Of a stretch of 9,083 bases of DNA, positions 7,272-9,083 are shown piece by piece (positions within the stretch are counted from its first letter, which is position 1; each line of letters starts with the position of its first letter). The translations under genes and the position numbers were made by a program. The DNA is taken from contig JAIXQV010000119.1 of NCBI GenBank assembly GCA_027485535.1, forward strand, positions 1 to 9,083. The letters are read 5' to 3'. Under the pieces are notes generated by a model that saw only the letters and a list, made by a program, of their open reading frames with translations, was not told the origin of the DNA and did no database searches. The stretch is from Oxalobacteraceae bacterium. GTDB lineage: Bacteria; Pseudomonadota; Gammaproteobacteria; Burkholderiales; Burkholderiaceae_D.

Positions 7272-7625
7272 CTAATCGGCTGCCGATACTGCATCGGCAA
7301 TACGACTGAGCACCGCGATGCAAGCCTCACGCTGCGCCACTGACAGGGCGCTACCCGGCACCGCCGACGACTCAACTCCACTTCGGTCCAGCCGGGTCAG
7401 CAAGGCGTGCTGCTTGTCAGCGAAAAAATCTCGCCAGCGTTCATTCGGGCCGCTTTCCCTGTGCGGCGCGGCCGTATTCGGCGATAGCGGCCCCACCGAT
7501 GGCGGCACCAGCGGCGTCAGACTGACGGGTGCCATGGTTGGAGTGGACAGTGGCTTGCTGCCAGCAAACTGCGCAGAGCTTACCGCTGCAGCCATCAATG
7601 CATTGGAATCGAACTTGATATTCAT
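7272..7625 (-). CDS. Uncharacterised 117-residue protein upstream of the SycD-like chaperone
   Basis: I do not recognise this protein. It is soluble-looking with no signal peptide or membrane segment. Residues 20-60 are rich in Pro, Ser, Thr and Ala and probably disordered. Residues 61-82 (beginning NERWRDFFADKQ) and 93-114 (ALSVAQREACIAVLSRIADA) look helical. The start ATG at 7625 has a GGAG seven bases upstream (7636-7633), which supports the start and the strand. It lies 13 bases ahead of the chaperone gene and is probably co-transcribed with it. By position it could be a secreted client or co-chaperone; an Ala/Ser-rich N-terminus followed by a disordered stretch is compatible with a type III export signal, but this is inference. 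The opposite strand is also open over most of this gene and is judged a shadow. Confidence 0.7.
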   Translation of the reverse strand: MNIKFDSNALMAAAVSSAQFAGSKPLSTPTMAPVSLTPLVPPSVGPLSPNTAAPHRESGPNERWRDFFADKQHALLTRLDRSGVESSAVPGSALSVAQREACIAVLSRIADAVSAAD

Positions 7626-7632
7626 ACAGATG

Positions 7633-7636
7633 CTCC
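7633..7636 (-). promoter_or_regulatory. Ribosome binding site of the 117-residue protein gene
   Basis: GGAG on the minus strand, seven bases before ATG 7625. It is the main reason for preferring this strand over the long plus-strand frame at 7318-7686. Confidence 0.6.
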
Positions 7637-7679
7637 ATGAAGTGAGCGTTGGTGGGTTTACAACGGTGTCATTCCATCT

Positions 7680-7707
7680 GCTGTGACATTACGATAGGGT
7701 CGGTTCC
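7680..7707 (-). promoter_or_regulatory. Possible HrpL/ECF-type promoter of the chaperone unit
   Basis: On the minus strand GGAACC (7707-7702) is followed after 15 bases by TCACAGC (7686-7680). The hrp-box consensus of HrpL-dependent type III genes is GGAACC-N15/16-CCACNNA: the upstream half matches fully, and the downstream half matches CAC but misses the first C and the last A. The position, about 55 bases ahead of the ATG at 7625, fits a promoter. GGAAC-like elements also serve other ECF sigma factors, and a match this short can arise by chance. Confidence 0.25.
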
Positions 7708-7757
7708 GCGGCTCGTCGATTTATCCAAGCCAGAAATAGGCCGCGACGCGGGCAAGG

Positions 7758-7763
7758 TAAAAT
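7758..7763 (+). promoter_or_regulatory. Candidate -10 element of the thyA promoter
   Basis: TAAAAT in the context AAGGTAAAATGCCG lies 24 bases before the thyA ATG, giving a short leader of roughly 15-20 bases. No good TTGACA-like -35 is found at 16-18 bases upstream (the sequence there is around AAATAGG), so the promoter would be weak or helped by a regulator. No convincing Shine-Dalgarno precedes ATG 7788. Confidence 0.4.
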
Positions 7764-7787
7764 GCCGACTTTCCCGGATTCCCCAAC

Positions 7788-8582
7788 ATGCGCCAGTACC
7801 TCGACTTCATGCGCCATGTGCTCGACCATGGCACCGAAAAAACCGACCGCACCGGTACCGGTACGCGTTCGGTATTCGGCTATCAAATGCGCTTTGATCT
7901 GCGGGAAGGCTTCCCGATGGTCACCACCAAAAAGCTGCACCTGAAATCGATCATTCACGAGTTGATCTGGTTTCTGCAGGGCTCGACCAATATCGGCTAC
8001 CTGAAAGAGAACGGCGTCACGATCTGGGATGAGTGGGCCGATGAGCAAGGTGACCTTGGGCCAATTTACGGCTATCAGTGGCGCTCATGGCCCGCACCGA
8101 ATGGCGAGCATATTGATCAAATCGCCCAACTGATTCAGCAGATCAAATCCAACCCAGATTCGCGACGGCTCATCGTGTCGGCTTGGAATGTCTCCGATAT
8201 TCCGCGCATGAAGCTACCGCCTTGCCACGCGTTTTTTCAGTTCTATGTGGCTGATGGCAAGTTGTCCTGCCAGTTGTACCAGCGTAGTGCCGACATATTT
8301 CTCGGCGTGCCATTCAACATTGCGTCGTACGCATTACTCACGCACATGGTGGCGCAACAGACCGGCTTGGATGTCGGCGACTTCATCTGGACTGGTGGTG
8401 ACTGCCATATCTATGTCAATCATTTCGAGCAGGTACGTGAACAACTCTCACGCTCGCCGCTGCCTTTACCCAAGCTGCAACTCAAGCGTCAGCCTGACAG
8501 TATTTTTGACTACCGCTACGACGACATCGAGGTGGTCGGCTACCAGTCCCATCCGGCGATCAAGGCGCCGGTCGCCGTTTGA
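7788..8582 (+). CDS. thyA: Thymidylate synthase
   Basis: Converts dUMP to dTMP in the cytoplasm with 5,10-methylene-tetrahydrofolate as methyl donor and reductant. At 264 residues it has the same length as the E. coli enzyme, and key residues fall at the same numbers: Arg21 (phosphate binding, RTGTGT), Arg126-Arg127 (from the partner subunit), nucleophile Cys146 in PPCHAFFQFYV, Arg166, Asp169, Asn177, and His207/Tyr209 in DCHIYVNHFE. The C-terminus ends IKAPVAV, the segment that closes over the active site. The start MRQYLDFM agrees with the family. It is divergent from the chaperone unit and convergent with the RTX gene. Neither lgt upstream nor folA downstream, its common neighbours in gammaproteobacteria, is present in the window. 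Confidence 0.99.
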   Translation: MRQYLDFMRHVLDHGTEKTDRTGTGTRSVFGYQMRFDLREGFPMVTTKKLHLKSIIHELIWFLQGSTNIGYLKENGVTIWDEWADEQGDLGPIYGYQWRSWPAPNGEHIDQIAQLIQQIKSNPDSRRLIVSAWNVSDIPRMKLPPCHAFFQFYVADGKLSCQLYQRSADIFLGVPFNIASYALLTHMVAQQTGLDVGDFIWTGGDCHIYVNHFEQVREQLSRSPLPLPKLQLKRQPDSIFDYRYDDIEVVGYQSHPAIKAPVAV

Positions 8583-8600
8583 GGCAACCGGCGTACTGAC

Positions 8601-9083
8601 TCACAAAACGAAGTCCGCTGCGGTCAGTCCAAGGTTTGTGCCGACCAATATCAATTGCATATCAGCTCCCCGGTTGCCGTCGACGTCGACCTGAATCACA
8701 GTATTGCCACTACTTTCAAACCAGGTCACCGAGTTAGCAACCGCACTGCCCGACTGGCCGGCAAACACGAAAGCCTGATCGCCCGCACGCTTGGTGTTGG
8801 CGTCAATCGGTGACAGATCGATCTTGTCGATACCCCAGATGAAGTCATCGATGATGTCCGAGGCCGCCAGCGTGCTATCCGACAGGTTGCGGAAGATGAA
8901 GATATCCGCGCCGCTGCCGCCATTGAGCCAGTCGGCACCGCTACCACCGTGCAGTCTGTCATTGCCAGTACCGCCCATCAGCGAGTCGGCACCGCTACCA
9001 CCGAGCAGTCTGTCATTGCCAGTACCGCGAACGGACGAGCCGCCACTAGTGCCAGCGTGTAGATTTCGGTGGCCGGCGCAGCC
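8601..9083 (-). CDS. RTX (hemolysin-type calcium-binding) protein, C-terminal part
   Basis: The visible 160 residues are the C-terminus of a larger protein; the frame is open through the right edge, so ATG 8978 is internal and not a start. Five Ca2+-binding nonapeptides of the GGxGxDxLx type lie in a row at about 20-66 of the visible part (GGSGADSL, GGTGNDRL, GGSGADWL and similar). They are followed by a serralysin-like C-terminal domain beginning DIIDDFIWGIDKIDLSPID. The chain ends DFVL, an acidic residue followed by hydrophobic ones, as in type I secretion signals, so export through an ABC/MFP/TolC-type secretion system is expected. The catalytic or adhesive N-terminal part is outside the window, so the activity (protease, lipase, adhesin) is unknown. 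Its stop is 18 bases from the thyA stop; I see no clear hairpin terminator there. Confidence 0.93.
   Translation of the reverse strand, partial: GCAGHRNLHAGTSGGSSVRGTGNDRLLGGSGADSLMGGTGNDRLHGGSGADWLNGGSGADIFIFRNLSDSTLAASDIIDDFIWGIDKIDLSPIDANTKRAGDQAFVFAGQSGSAVANSVTWFESSGNTVIQVDVDGNRGADMQLILVGTNLGLTAADFVL
8931..9028 (-). repeat. 54-base direct repeat inside the RTX gene
   Basis: Positions 8931-8974 and 8985-9028 are identical over 44 bases except for one difference (8950 against 9004). The 54-base spacing equals two RTX nonapeptides. The low divergence suggests recent duplication or gene conversion within the calcium-binding block. Confidence 0.9.

Noticed and set aside
7258..7381. Longer start for the SycD-like protein at 7381
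   Set aside because: The extra 41 residues are Arg/Cys-rich, overlap the upstream gene and do not resemble the family; ATG 7258 fits the gene spacing.
7318..7686. Plus-strand open frame of 122 residues opposite the 117-residue protein gene
   Set aside because: It lacks a recognisable domain, has a poor start context and runs out into the intergenic region. The minus-strand gene has a GGAG site at the right distance and operon spacing to the chaperone.
7851..7862. Perfect 12-base palindrome ACCGGTACCGGT near the thyA start
   Set aside because: It arises from codons of the conserved TGTGT stretch of thymidylate synthase and needs no regulatory explanation.
7689..8048. Minus-strand open frame of 119 residues overlapping thyA
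   Set aside because: It is the antisense shadow of the strongly conserved thyA start region, with no recognisable protein features.
8583..8600. Possible bidirectional terminator between thyA and the RTX gene
   Set aside because: The 18-base gap contains no convincing stem or T-run.

Overview
The window looks like the chromosome of a Gram-negative proteobacterium, probably a gamma- or betaproteobacterium. It is dense in genes and moderately GC-rich. The evidence is a 264-residue ThyA of the Escherichia coli type, SelD, an FtsX/MacB-class ABC system with an exported lipocalin-like protein, a type I secreted RTX protein, and a type III secretion chaperone homologue. The sequence alone does not give a genus.

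Layout. Positions 1-6714 hold five plus-strand genes, each overlapping the next by 1-4 bases: the 3' end of selD, an ABC ATPase, an 832-residue FtsX-type permease, a secreted AttH/CrtC-like lipocalin protein, and an MsbA-like exporter half-transporter. The ATPase, permease and lipocalin protein form the recognisable AttE-AttF/G-AttH type of module. On the minus strand, 7625-6722 carries a two-gene unit: an unrecognised 117-residue protein followed by a 178-residue SycD/LcrH-like TPR chaperone. No other type III secretion gene is in view. A divergent intergenic region of about 160 bases separates this unit from thyA (7788-8582, plus strand). The window ends in the C-terminus of an RTX protein on the minus strand, convergent with thyA.

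The most unusual structure is at 3694-3873, at the start of the lipocalin gene. Fifteen degenerate 12-base units lie in tandem. In the frame used by the lipocalin gene they give a meaningless Arg/Ser/Leu-rich leader. In the -1 frame they encode a regular four-residue repeat of charged-hydrophobic-x-x type, with invariant second codon positions in the first two codons of every unit and mostly silent third-position changes. Two slippery-type heptamers (T TTT TTA at 3682-3688 and A AAA AAT at 3715-3721) sit in the lipocalin frame just where a -1 shift would lead into the repeat frame. The signal peptide of the lipocalin protein starts inside the last units of the array. This could be overprinting, recoding, or the remains of a frameshifted gene.

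How the genes may work together: the ATPase and permease probably handle lipophilic or envelope substrates with the periplasmic lipocalin-like protein. The MsbA-like exporter is co-transcribed with them. SelD is a metabolic gene that appears to share the transcript. The chaperone pair, thyA and the RTX gene are separate transcription units.
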